Shown: positions 20,521 through 31,785 of the stretch, in pieces
Layout of the letters: each line of letters starts with the position of its first letter
Position numbering within the stretch: the first letter of the stretch is position 1
DNA from: Cladocopium goreaui
Lineage: Eukaryota > Sar > Dinophyceae > Suessiales > Symbiodiniaceae
Direction of reading: 5' to 3'
DNA: 64,000 nucleotides
NCBI GenBank assembly: GCA_947184155.2
Contig: CAMXCT020000310.1
Span: 157,478 to 221,477 of the forward strand
Made by a program: the position numbers and the translations under genes
The notes under the pieces: model-generated
The model's database searches: none
What the model saw: only the letters and a program-made list of their open reading frames with translations
Told to the model about the DNA's origin: nothing

Positions 20521-23500
20521 AATATTATCATCCAATATGTTGCTTATGAACTGTTTTAGACTTAACAATGCTGTGTTTTGCCTGATGCTCTGCGGAGTTT
20601 GGAGAGCTCGCGCTCGACAGACTCTTGAATTCCTGGAATCTGCCACTAACAATGCAAACATGCGAAAATGCAAAGAAAATGCAAACATGTGAAAAAAAAC
20701 ACATCAAGACGTAGAATTTCTTTGGTATGTGAGTTATGTGAGTGTTGCGTACTTGTTTGGACGGTGCTTGATGGTATTAGTTCCCGCCTATCTGTCTGTC
20801 TCTCTGTCTATCTGGACGTGAGTGATCTTCACTGATTTGATCCTATCTCTTCTTTTCCAACCCTGCCTGATCATGTTTAAGTGCCTGATCGGATGATCTA
20901 CCTGTCTTCCTATCCATCCAGCTAATCCATCTACCATCTGAGATGGCATCGGCCTACTTGAAATGCCAATAATAACTTGATTCTCTTAGACATGTAGGTA
21001 CATATACATGTTACAGACCCTGTATGCACAATTAGCATTCCAAGCAGTGCATCAATGCCACAAGCCATTCATCGAGGGCCATGGGCTTCCTATTTCGAAG
21101 TGCTTCAAAAATGTGTGTATATATATATGATATGTATATATATATATACTATATTTCCTTGAGGTTCAAAGGAAATTTCGTAGAGGAACCCCAATTTATG
21201 AGTGACTGAAATGGCCTAGGTCAAGAAAAGAGCTAGCTTCAGGGGCACTTTCTCTTGTGGAACTGCTGCATCAAGGCGAGATCGGAAAGGTGGGAACTGA
21301 GCAACACACAAATCACACAAGCATTGCAGATGCAGAGCGTTTGTTGACAAAAGATGCAGAGCGTTTTTTTAACAACATGCGCAAAGATTGGTCCTGGATG
21401 CAGCATTGTTGCCAAAATGCCTGTAAGTCCGCACGATGATTCTGGTAGATGTAGCAGACTTGTTATCACATTGGGGTGGGTGGTCAAAAAGTATTGTCAT
21501 AGTTTCAGGATGTTTCAAGATACCCTTTTCGGGAAAGTGTGTTAATCCAAGGTTGCCTCAATGGAAAGTGATGAAAGTGGATTTAACTGAAAGAGACTAG
21601 TCTGACATTACAACTTTCATGACCAAAACCTGCAGCTGAAGAGGCATGTCAGAAAAGAGATGCTCTCCGAGAGAGAGCGATCTCTTACTATCTCTTGCTA
21701 GAATTTACTAGAGAGTTGTCTCCAGAATCTGAAGCAACAGTAAAGGTCGACCAGTCAAAGACGACATCCCAAGAACAAGATAGAACAAGTGTTCAGTCGT
21801 CTCAGAGACGTAGCTGAGAAAGGCATGACTCAGAGAAGGGGCTCGAAGGAAGAAGTGGTTCAGTAGGCGACCGTAGGCGTGTCAAAAGAGAAGGACGGCT
21901 CAATAACCAAGAAAAGAGCCAGGACAAGAGGAGGGGTTGTGCGGCATGGAACGCTGAGTGATTGCTTGTGGACCGGCTATTCAACTCCCGCAGGCCAAAT
22001 GCTTGCTTTCATTCCTCCTCCAAAAACCTATTTTGTCATTTTGTGTTTCTTACAAGTAGAAACTTCTGCCACCCGCCTTGTGCACGGATGATCAAATGCA
22101 TACGCAAATATGCAAATCACTTTCATGACTCTAACGGTGTATCAAAACCACCGCCCCTTTCATTAGCCACGTGCCATATCTTCTGCACAAACAAAGGGCA
22201 GGCATCGAACCCACAATCGACTCGGACTCGATCGGACTCAATCGACTTACTGAACTCCGGATAACTCCAGTACTCCATGGTCCTGCAATGACCCGCTGAC
22301 CTCAGTGTGTGCTCTGGACTTCGCAGCCTCTCTGGAGATGTTTAGTGCATCTGCCAAGTGTCACTTTGTGTTACACTGTGTTGTAGCCTGTGAGTATCTG
22401 CAAGTTGTGTTTACAGTAGTGACTTTATGTCGCTGTCTCATTTTTCCAATCTGCATTATGTGAATATCGTTGTTTAGACGTCCTATCATTCTGTGCGCGT
22501 TTTGGCCAATGCAGTTCCTGAGCCCAATACGCCGCGCTTCAGCATCCTCTTCCTCACGACCTTCTCCGTTGGACAGACGGTGCGCTTCTGATGCATCCTA
22601 TGAATCCATATGAAATCCATATCCATCCATCGATGCTCAAGGTCAGACTCAATAAAGAAACGTCAAAGCGTCTGAGCATCTGAAAGCAACAGGCCTCGCT
22701 GTTGCTGAATGGACAACCTCCAGAGTTTAGACCAGAAAACCAAGAGCTTTCCAAAAGTCAAATTTGTTTTAAGTTGTTCTGCCTTTTTTTTTATGTGTGT
22801 TTGTGTGTGTCACAGCTCTGAAACTGCAGATGTCTTGCACAGTCATGCATATGATCTCCATGCCTGCGATTTTTTCGGTCATGGACGAGCTCCATGTCCA
22901 CCCCTGCCTTGCAATTTGAACATGTTTGAATCATCTGACAATCAACTGCTGCCCGTCACTCCAGTGCGTGCAGAAGTCAGAGACTTGCTTCCCAAGGGCA
23001 TTGTATAGCTGTATTGAACTCAAGTGATGGCACTTCTGCACAATGCTTAAGTGCTTCAGCAGTGTTCAAGCATGTGAATCAGATTGAATCAGTCTCTCTG
23101 GTTAAGAGAAAGAAAAGTTAGTGATAATCATCTGATAGTGATCCGATAGTGCAGCGCTGTGCAGCGCTGTACAGTGTGCATCGACTGTTTTCTCTATTGT
23201 TTTCTCAACATTTCTTTCTCATTTCTTCCCTGATGTGACCTGCATCTTTTTGAAGAGGTAGTTGAATTTCTGTCGCCAGACCTGGCGAGAATATCGGGAC
23301 GGTCTTATCCTACGGTGATCCTACGTGACATACTGCCTGAATCTGTCTGACATCCCTTTTCCATCCTTTTCCATCTTTTTCCTCATTTGTTTTCCTCATT
23401 TTCCCCATTTTCCGCGGAACTCTGACGTTCTGGTCAGCAAACGGGTCTCACTTAATGGTGTGCTTGCTGCCTACATACTTCTTGTTTGAGCCTACGAAGA

Positions 23501-26500
23501 CAAGCAATATCTTCTCTCGGCCCAAAACAGCGTCGACTTTTCGAGGACCACCTCTTTTCTGATCAAGTCCTTGTGGAATCTCTCCACCTCCGAATCTTGC
23601 AAAAGATGAAGGAGCTAGACTCAGCTAGACTCAGCTAGACTCAGCCAGACTTTAAGATGAAGCAAATGTGAATTCAAGATAATTCAAGCAATGAGATGCA
23701 GCAAGCTCCAAACAGGCTCCAAATATATAGATCATTGTAGATCAAATCGTTTTTCTGCTCCCAAGCTTCGGAAAAAAACACGACAGATTAGGCTTAGATA
23801 CAGACGCTTGGAGGAAGATCAAGGCGAGAATAAACTTCTCGTGAAAAAACTGTGTTGGTCTTCTTTATGTTTTTTTCGCTAGATTTGTCCACCTTGCAAA
23901 CTAGTGCCCTGCAAGTTTAGAATAGCCCAACCGGATGGTTCATGCTGGAAATTGGAAGGTTGTATGTTGCCTGTTTGAGTCTGATCTTGCCTTGCGAGGC
24001 ATTGGGCGCCCAGAGCTATTGCCTCGAATCAGGCTCCGCTCAACCTTCAAATGATGTGAAGATGACATGATGACATGATGACATGATGACATAATTCGAC
24101 ATGGCAAGCCGAGTCAAGCCGAGTCAAGCTGAGTCAAGCTGAGTCAAGCTGAGGCTTGAGCCTACATCTGGGGCTGTCTCGCGAGCCTGACACACTGGAG
24201 AAACTCAGAGCTCTGAGCGTCGCTTCGAGGTGCCTTCTTTCATTCGTTTTCTGATTAAAAGAAATTCTAGCCACTTCGATCTTGTGTTTGCTCTCTCCGC
24301 AATAAGATAATGTGATCTAAATAATTCTAAATATTCTAAATATCCAAATATCCCTTGTTGGTTGGTACTAGTAGTCAGATTTATACCATGACATAAGGAT
24401 ACATAAGGAACTTAGTAAAGCAGCTATTGCTATGGTGGGTGACGAAAATGTGCAAGCTGAGACCCATTCGCTCCTCAAGCAGTCCTTCTGCCATTGCCTG
24501 AAGTGCAAAGAACATCCAAGAATCCAGTTCAACGCGAAGTTTTAGCACCGCAAAGACTTGGGCATCAAAAGGAATGCACCAATCAACTTGCACTCTTTGG
24601 GCTCTTGTCTTGAGGTTGAGTTTTTGACCCTTCCTGAACCAAGTTCCAAAATCTCACATGCAGAGTGTTTTCCAACCGCACACAGCCCTTGTGCAATCAT
24701 TGACCACCACATGTAGCAAAACCTCTCTGAGTCCCTTTTTGTTTCTCTTTGAGACAATGGAGATTCATGAAACATCGTGGTTTCTGTTTGTTTCTGAACC
24801 ATCGATCACAGCTGGCCTTGGCTTCTGGCTGTACCTTGTTTACTGGTCGGATCAGTACTACAGCATCTCGTCATCGTCATCTGCTTGCTCGTTTGCTCTG
24901 CGTGCTGCAAAAAGCCAAGACTGCTCGGACAACTCTGATAAGAATGATGATGCGTGTATATATTCAGATGTATTCCAGCCATTTGAAGTCTTTGACTCAT
25001 GTGGTCATGTTGCAGTGCAAATATTTCCCCACGGGCAGAGACATCCGGAATGCAGTGCAAGGCACGAAAGGCATCATCCTGCGCAAGGAACTGCACTGCT
25101 ACAACTGGTTAGAAGCTCTGTTGTTTGCAGTTGTACAATGGTAGTTAATGTTTGAAGCTCCTCAAAACATTCCTGCAATCTACACAAGCACCCGAGTACT
25201 GGGCCTTAAGACTGTGACCAACAGGCTCTACTGTCACGCAGCTCACCGTTTCCCGTGAAACAAAAATAAGTTGACTTTACCGATCTTTGACCAACATGTC
25301 GTAGATCTCGGCATGTACCGATGCAGGGCTGTTCTTGAACTTTATTCAGTGCTTAGGCAACTGAGGCTGCCGAGGACTGAGTGCCTGTGCAAAGAAAACT
25401 AATCAGCTAAGCAAATAGTTCGAATATACTTTGCAATTTTCGAACAGTTTGGAAGTCCAATGTTGCCATATGTATCCATATGTTATATACTCATTTCTCG
25501 GAGCATGGCAAAGGTCTAGTCCTGGAATGAAGAATTGGCGAGGGCGATCTACTGTGCTGTTCCTGCGTCACCCCGGCACTCGTCTGGCTTGAGGTCAAGA
25601 GATAGCAGAACGGGTTGATGTTCGCAAACACCCGAACACATGAGGTGGAGCTATCTTTCAGCCTCCATCATCATCCAACAGATAGTTTCATGTCAAAGTA
25701 TGAGGTGGACATACTTATTCACAAAGAAATGTGCATAGGAAGAAAAACGACCTCATGACACGAGTCACGACCTCATGACGAGATGAAGGTCAAGAGAAAA
25801 AATACTGATACTAATAGACTATATAAAATTATATAAATAGACAAAGGACTAAGTTTGATCAGTTTGATCATACCAAAAAAGAACATAAAATAACGAGGAT
25901 GGAGGAGTTCAGTGGTTGATCTGTGGCATGAAGCTTGCCAGGAACTGCCCTGCACCTTGGGGGGTCAGTGAAGTTATAGCAGCTATAGCACCATTCAAGC
26001 TTCGAACATCAAGAGAAATACATTACATAATGATGACATAATGTAATGTAAATTACATACATCAGCTTCCTTTGAGCTCCGATTGGAACTTTCTTTGATC
26101 TTGCTTTGAGTTTCTTTTGATCAGGAACTACAGACTTGTAGACCTGTCTGTTTTCAAGGGTGATGTTGCGGAATTCTAGTGAATCCAAAAGTACAACATA
26201 GTACCAGTGCAACATTGGTAAAATATTGGCACAACTAAATAAAAAGAACACTGAAAAGGATTTAATCCAAGAATACGCGGGAATATGGAGCGGGCCATAG
26301 CTGTACAAATTCGGAAACCCTTTTATGTAGACTTGGGATAGGTTTGACATGAACTAAATTACGACATATCTTTCAGAAAAAACACGAAGCATGAACTCTT
26401 TTGGGTGTCTGGTGTCCAAGGAGTTCCACTCCAGGCCTCCAGCAGCCGCGCCTGACAAGCTGCAAAGCAAGGCAATAAAAAAACACAAACTACAGAAACA

Positions 26501-26939
26501 CACTACATCTAATATATATATATATATAGTTATAGATAATATGTGTATATATATATATATTCGATCTACCCCCGGGGTAGTAACAGTGACCACAAGCCAG
26601 GGGCACAAAATGAGCACCAGCCAAATGCAAAATAATAAGGGTCTAATAATTATATGTATAATTATGTGTATATTAACCCAGCTTTGCAACCCAACAGCAT
26701 ACCTGAATCTTCCACCTACGTCTTTTTTCAGACCCTGTGCCAAAGTCCTGTTTTTTCAGTACCCAGAAAACTTTTCAGAACCTACTCTCAAATTCAGGAC
26801 CTGGCCATTTTGGGGTATCAATGGTAATGGCAATCATTGGGTGCAAACATGTGAAACCAACATTTGGTGGATATTCAAGCCATTGGCATTGATCCACGCA
26901 AATAAAAGCACTCCCAGCCCAAACTCATGGCAAGGCAGG
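20521..26939. other. Long apparently single-copy segment with micro-repeats only
   Basis: No frame exceeds about 186 codons and none is recognisable. Small tandem patches occur: TAGACTCAGC at 23611-23650, CATGATGACA at 24066-24093, AAGCCGAGTC/AAGCTGAGTC at 24107-24150, and AT tracts at 21118-21150 and 26512-26560. The reverse frame at 24381-24593 is the most protein-like. On the minus strand around 22205-22240 there is a GTGGGTTCGATGCC segment resembling a tRNA T-arm, without the rest of a tRNA. Confidence 0.4.
24381..24593 (-). CDS. Exon-like open frame, unassigned
   Basis: 70 codons including FDAQVFAVLKLRVELDSWMF and ALQAMAEGLLEERMG, an amphipathic-helix-rich composition that stands out from neighbouring frames. 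It lies outside repeats. It is probably an exon or exon fragment at most. No family recognised. Confidence 0.13.
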   Translation of the reverse strand: MQVDWCIPFDAQVFAVLKLRVELDSWMFFALQAMAEGLLEERMGLSLHIFVTHHSNSCFTKFLMYPYVMV

Positions 26940-27120
26940 ATCAGAATATAGTATATTCCAGAAAGTATGTCAGAATAGATGCCAGATAGGATGCCAGAAA
27001 GAAGGTCAAATAGAATCTCAGAAAAGAATGTAAGATAGTATGTCAGAACATATATGCCACATATACGTCCAGATGATATGTCAGAAACTATGTCAGAATA
27101 GTGTGTCAGGGAGGGGATCA
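26940..27120 (+). repeat. Degenerate TATGTCAGAATA repeat (about 17 bp)
   Basis: TATGTCAGAA, GATGCCAGAT, AATCTCAGAA and related words recur about ten times with a spacing near 17 bp. The reverse strand frame 26834-27169 reads it as serine-aspartate-isoleucine-leucine repeats, an artefact. Confidence 0.82.
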
Positions 27121-27446
27121 CTCTTAGTAAGGCAATTTTGAAAATATATTTCAGGTTCGGAATTTTCAAACTGTTGTCCTTCAGGCGCCGAAGCTCCCGT
27201 TGAAGGTCAGCATCGCCCTATGTCAATTGGTCCAGTCCCACTTCCATTTCAACAAGTCCAACTTCATCGATTAGGGTGTTGGTTGAATGGACTTGGGACT
27301 CTAGCTGGCACGGCATCCCTTGTAACCCTGTAGACACTGTAGTGGGCAAAAAGATTGTAACACACAGAATCAGCATCATTTTGATCAGGCATTCTTTTTG
27401 CTAATCCTTTCTCCCTATTACGAAAAATACCCCCAAATGACAAAAA

Positions 27447-29086
27447 CTAGGTGCGATTTCTAATTTTGGGAAATGTCAAATTGGTAATCTGATTTTTAAT
27501 TGATCCCCTTGAGGAAACAATTTTAAAAATGAAGGTACCATGTGAGGGTTTCCCCCCCAAAGAATAAAAAACTAGTCAACACCGGGGTGTCTTTTATTGG
27601 GGTCCGTTCTTTAAAATCGTCAATTTTAGTTTTTTTAATTCAGGTGTTGGTGTTTTAGGCGAAAGCTTCGAAATCCTATTCTTGGCAGTATTCTATTTAA
27701 AGATTATTTTCATGGATTTTGAAATTAGAAACAAAAAACGGTTTAATTCCTTCCCCCTGTTGCTAAACAGTCGCCCCTTCACCCACCCACCCAAATAACA
27801 AACACCTGGAGGAGTTTTTAGTATTGGGGGGGTCTTTAGTATTAGGGCACGAAGCTTCCCCCTAATATTGATAAAAAACACACACATATATATATATATA
27901 TACATATATTTCTATTTCAAAATCGATCAGATTTCTTTCTTTTAAATCCAATAAAAATATGGCAAACAAGTGGATTCCGAAGCTTAATATCAAATAAAAA
28001 CCCCCAAAATAAAAATTTATGTATGTTTTTCTATTTCGAAATCGATTAGATTTCTTTTTAAAAATTAAATAAAATATGGCCAAAAAATTGGATGTCGAAG
28101 CTTTTCTCTTATATTAAACCCTAATATCATTTTGTTTTTTTTCCTGTTTCAAAATCGATTAGATTTCCTTTTGAAATCTAATGAAAAAAAACAAAAAATT
28201 GATTTTGAAGCTTTCCCCTAATATCAAATTAAAATCCAATTATTAAAATATGTTCAAAAATTGGATTTCGATGCTTCCCTTAATCTTGCATGAAAAATTC
28301 CAATATAAAAAACTAAACTTGTTCTATTTCAGAATCGATTAAATTTCCTTGTAAATTCAAATTAAGATATTGCCAGAAATTGGATTTCGAAGCTTTCCCC
28401 TCATATTAAACCCTCATATCAAAGAATATTTTTTCTATATCAAAATTCATTAGATTTCCTTTTGAAATCTAATTAGAATATGGTCAAAAATTGGATTTTG
28501 AAGTTTTCCCCTAATATTACATTAAAAAACCCGAATATAAAATATTATTTTTTCTTTTTTGAAATCGATTCGATTTCCTTTTAAATTATAGTAACAAAAA
28601 TAAAAACAAAAACCGGATTTCGAAATGTTTTCTCTAATATTAAATTATCAGCCCTAATATATTTTAAAAAAAATATTTCAAAATCGATTAGTTTTCTGTT
28701 TAACATATAATTAAGATATTGCTAAAAATTGGATTTCGAAGTTTTCCCCTAAAATTAAATTAAAAACACTAATAAAAAAACTATGTTTTTTCGATTTCAA
28801 GAATCGATTAAATTTCCTTTTGATATCCAGTAAAAATATTGCCAGGACATGCCAAAAAGTGGATTTCGAAGTTTTCACCCAATATTATATAAACGTTGTA
28901 ATATAAAATACTTATTTTTTCGACCTTAAAAGACCCTAGTTTAAAAAATCACCGGGGCTGACTGGTTTTTTTTTGGTGGTGAAATCCTGAAATGGGACCT
29001 TCATGTTTAATTTGTTTTTGAAAAGGTATCAATTAAAAGTCAAACTGGCCAGTCTGAAATTTCCCAAAATTTAACGCGGACCCTAG
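27447..29086. repeat. Large imperfect inverted repeat (arms about 142 bp) around a 115-bp satellite
   Basis: The left arm 27447-27590 (CTAGGTGCG, TAATTTTGGGAAAT, TTTTTAATTGATCC, ATGAAGGTACCAT, ACACCGGGGTG) pairs in inverted orientation with the right arm 28945-29086 (CACCGGGGC, ATGGGACCTTCATG, GTATCAATTAAAAG, ATTTCCCAAAATTTAACGCG, GACCCTAG). Identity is roughly 70 percent by eye. The 1.35-kb interior is AT-rich and made mainly of same-orientation satellite units. No open frame of note exists inside. A foldback or miniature inverted-repeat element, or an inverted duplication of satellite DNA, is possible. Confidence 0.75.
27850..28940 (+). repeat. Degenerate AT-rich satellite, about 115-bp units
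   Basis: The marker TTGGATTTCGAAGCTTTCCC, or close forms, occurs near 27971, 28088, 28199, 28260, 28380, 28491, 28612, 28729 and 28859. The spacing is 111-130 bp, except one half-unit of about 60 bp. Each unit also has AAATCGATTAGATTTCCTTT and a CCTAATATTAAATTAAAA segment. Reverse-oriented units stand at 27662, 29173, 29288 and 29378. Confidence 0.85.
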
Positions 29087-29400
29087 TAAAAGGAATCAAT
29101 GTAATATTTTAGTATTTAGGGTACGTTTAGTAAAAGGAGGTGGGGATTAGTAAGGTTTTCAATTTAATATAAGGGGAAGTTTCGAAATCCAATTTGGCAA
29201 GATTTGAGTTAGATTTTGAATAGGAATTCAATCGGTTTTGAAATATAAAGTTCATTTTTTAAAACGAATGTTTTCAATTTAATGTCAGGGGGAAGCTTCG
29301 GAATCCAATTTTGGCAATATTTTAGTTAGATGTTATTTAAAAAATGTTTTCCAATTTAGATTTTTTTAACCAAGGGGGAAGTTTCGCACCCTCATACTAA
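29087..29400 (-). repeat. Reverse-oriented units of the AT-rich satellite
   Basis: AAGGGGAAGTTTCGAAATCC (29172), GGGGGAAGCTTCGGAATCC (29288) and GGGGGAAGTTTCGCACCCTC (29378) are reverse complements of the unit marker seen at 27.97-28.86 kb. Orientation therefore flips across the right arm of the inverted repeat. Confidence 0.8.
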
Positions 29401-29538
29401 ATACCCACTAAATATAAAAAACTATTCCGTGTGTTCATTATTGGGTGGGGAGGGGCAGACGGTTTATTATGACGCAGGGATTGGTCAGGCATCACTTGCT
29501 GGAATTATTGGATTCTTTTGGGATGATTGGTATGATGT

Positions 29539-30000
29539 TTAGTCAGGCATGGTTCCCTTCAGTCATGCGCGATTTTTGCAAAAATCCTATTTAGGCACGA
29601 CCCCAAAATCCCAGCCCGGCAAATTCCGGCCCGGGCCCGGCAAATTCCGGCCCGCGCCCTGCAAATTTCGGCCCTGCGTTTTTCCAAAATCAGGCAAAAC
29701 CAGTAAATCAGGTATTAAGTCAGGTGTAGTTACCTTTTAAGTCATTAAGGCTAGTCAGGCATGGTTCCAGTGGGTACCTTTTAATTGTGAAGGCTAGTCA
29801 GGCATGGTTCCCTGAATTCAGGGGCATGGGTACCTTATGAAGGCTAGTCAGGCATGGGTTCTGTTAAGTCAGGCGTGGGTGGGTACCTCTTAATTATGAA
29901 GGCTAGTCAGGCATGGTTCCCTTAAGTCGGGTATGGTTACGCTTTAAGTCATGAAGGCTAGTCAGGCATGGGTACCTTTTAAGTGATGAAATCTGAATCA
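29539..30000 (+). repeat. AGGCTAGTCAGGCATGG tandem repeat, about 43-59 bp
   Basis: GGCTAGTCAGGCATGG occurs near 29748, 29791, 29841, 29900 and 29955, with TAGTCAGGCATGGTTCCCTT also at 29540. Linkers contain GGGTACCTTTTAAGTCATGA. A nested patch of three GGCAAATTCCGGCCC-type units sits at 29615-29675 inside the first interval. Confidence 0.88.
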
Positions 30001-30284
30001 GGCGGAGCTCCTATTCTAAATGTGTTAAATCCAATTGTTCAGTGTGGAAAATCGATTTTTTGGCTGGTCTACGGGCAAACCCTGTGTCTTCCAATACCAT
30101 AGCGTGCTGATATCGCTTGCCTGCATAATAGTTAAGGCCAAAGCTTAGGTCATCAGTGTGATCCTAAAATGGCGCCACGACCAAGAAAATGACATGTATA
30201 AAATGGGCCCTGGATTAACAAAGGCTGACTAATGAATTTGGAGGATGCCACTAAAGTATGACATGTAATCACTTTCAAGGAGCA

Positions 30285-31070
30285 CTCTATGGCACGCAGC
30301 GCGCGCAGCCTGCTTTACGGTTTAGCGTTTGAAAGTTTTAGGCTTTGCCTCTATGGCACGCAGCGTTTGAAAATTTAACCGTTTACCTGTATGGCTTGCT
30401 ATGCGCGCAGTACGCGTTACGGTTTAAAGTTTGAAAGTTTTAGGGTTTATGTGTGTGGTATGCAGTGCGCGCAGCGCGCATTAGGGTTTAGGGTTTGGAA
30501 GTTTTATAGTTTATTTTATTGCATGCAGCGTACACAGCGTGGGTTGAACTTTAGGGTTTCGAAATTTTAGGTTTAACCTCCATAACACGATGGTTTAGGG
30601 TTTGGAGATTTTAAGGGGTACTTCTATGGCACACAGCGCGCGCAACGCGCGTTAGGGTTTAGGGTTTAGGGTTTAGAAATTTTAGGGTTTACCTCTATGA
30701 CGCGAGAGTTTCAGGTTTAAAGATTTTAGGGTTTATTTCTATTGTACAAAGCGTGCGCAGCGCGCACTAGTGTTTAGGGTTTGAAGGTTTTAGGGTTTAT
30801 CTCTGGCACGCAGCGCGCATTAGGGTTTAGGATTTGGAAGTTTTAGGATTTATTTTATTGCATACAGCGCGCATACCGCGGGTTAAACTTTAGGGTTTAG
30901 AAATTGCATAACACGATGGTTTAGGGTTTAGAAATTTTAGGGTTTACTTCTCTGGGACACAGCGCGCGCATCGCGTATTAGGGTTTAGGGTTTGGAAGTT
31001 TTAGGGTTTACTTTATTGCATGCAGCGCGCGCAGCGCGCATAGAGTTTAGGGTTTGGAAGTTTTAGGGTT
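30285..31070 (+). repeat. 64-bp GC-rich / telomere-like tandem array
   Basis: Units of about 64 bp (12 or so) alternate a GC-rich half (ATGGCACGCAGCGCGCGCAG) with a half holding TTAGGGTTTAGGGTTT, GAAGTTTTAGGGTTTA. Several units are shortened to the TTTAGGG half. TTTAGGG is the telomere heptamer of plants and dinoflagellates; here it is degenerate and embedded inside a longer unit, with ordinary sequence on both sides, so it is interstitial and not a chromosome end. Confidence 0.9.
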
Positions 31071-31785
31071 TCAAGGATTCCAAGGTTCCAAAGTATCAGG
31101 GTCCCACGGTTTCAGGATTCCAAGATTTCCAGGATTCCAAAGGTTCCAAGGGTTCCAGGGTTTCAGGGTTCCAGGATCCCAGCAGGGTGCCAAGTGTGCA
31201 GGGTTGCAGGGTTCCAAGGTTCCAGGGTTCCAAGGTAGCAGGGTTCCAGAATCCTTGAGGGTTCCTGGGTGCCAAGGTTCCAAGGTTTCAGGGTTCCACG
31301 GTCGCAGGGTTCCAAGGTTCCAGGGTTTCAGGGTTCCAGGGTTCCGGGGTTCCAGGGTTCCAGGGTTCCAGGGTTCCGGGGTTCCAAGGTTTCAGGGTTC
31401 CAGGGTTCCAGGGTTCCAGGGTTCCGGGGTTCCAAGGTTTCAGGGTTCCAGGGTTCCAGGGTACCAGGGTCCCACGGTTTCACAAGGTTTCCAGGGTTCC
31501 AAGGGTTCCAAGGGTTCCAAGGGTTCCAAGGGTTCCAAGGGTTCCAAGGGTTCCAAGGGTTCCAAGGGTTCCAAGGGTTCCAGGGTTCCAAGGATCCTTG
31601 AATGTTCCAGGGTGCCAAGGTTCCAAGGTTTCAGGGTTCCACGGTCGCAGGGTTCCAAGGTTCCAGGGTTTCAGGGTTCCAGGGTTCCGGGGTTCCAGGG
31701 TTCCAGGGTTCCGGGGTTCCAAGGTTTCAGGGTTCCAGGGTTCCAGGGTTCGGTTTCAGGGTTCCAGGGTTCCATTCCGGATTTT
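31071..31785 (+). repeat. Octamer array GGGTTCCA / AGGTTCCA
   Basis: About 85 octamers of GGGTTCCA with AGGTTCCA, GGGTTTCA, GGGTTCCG variants. Longer duplications are visible: the segment 31283-31345 recurs at 31628-31690, including the rare words CCACGGTCGCAGGG and GGTGCCAAGG. The array begins exactly where the telomere-like array ends. All six frames are open for long stretches; frames such as 31054-31830 give collagen-like or proline-rich artefacts. Confidence 0.95.

Noticed and set aside
22190..22245. A tRNA gene on the minus strand (GTGGGTTCGATGCC)
   Set aside because: Only a T-arm-like word is present with two wobble pairs; the rest of the cloverleaf is missing.
26801..26820. A spliced-leader relic at GGCCATTTTGGGG
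   Set aside because: Only about ten bases of the leader match, without the GTAG start or the CTCAAG end.
30285..31070. A chromosome end (telomere)
   Set aside because: The TTTAGGG tracts are degenerate, embedded in longer units, and followed by 33 kb of other sequence.
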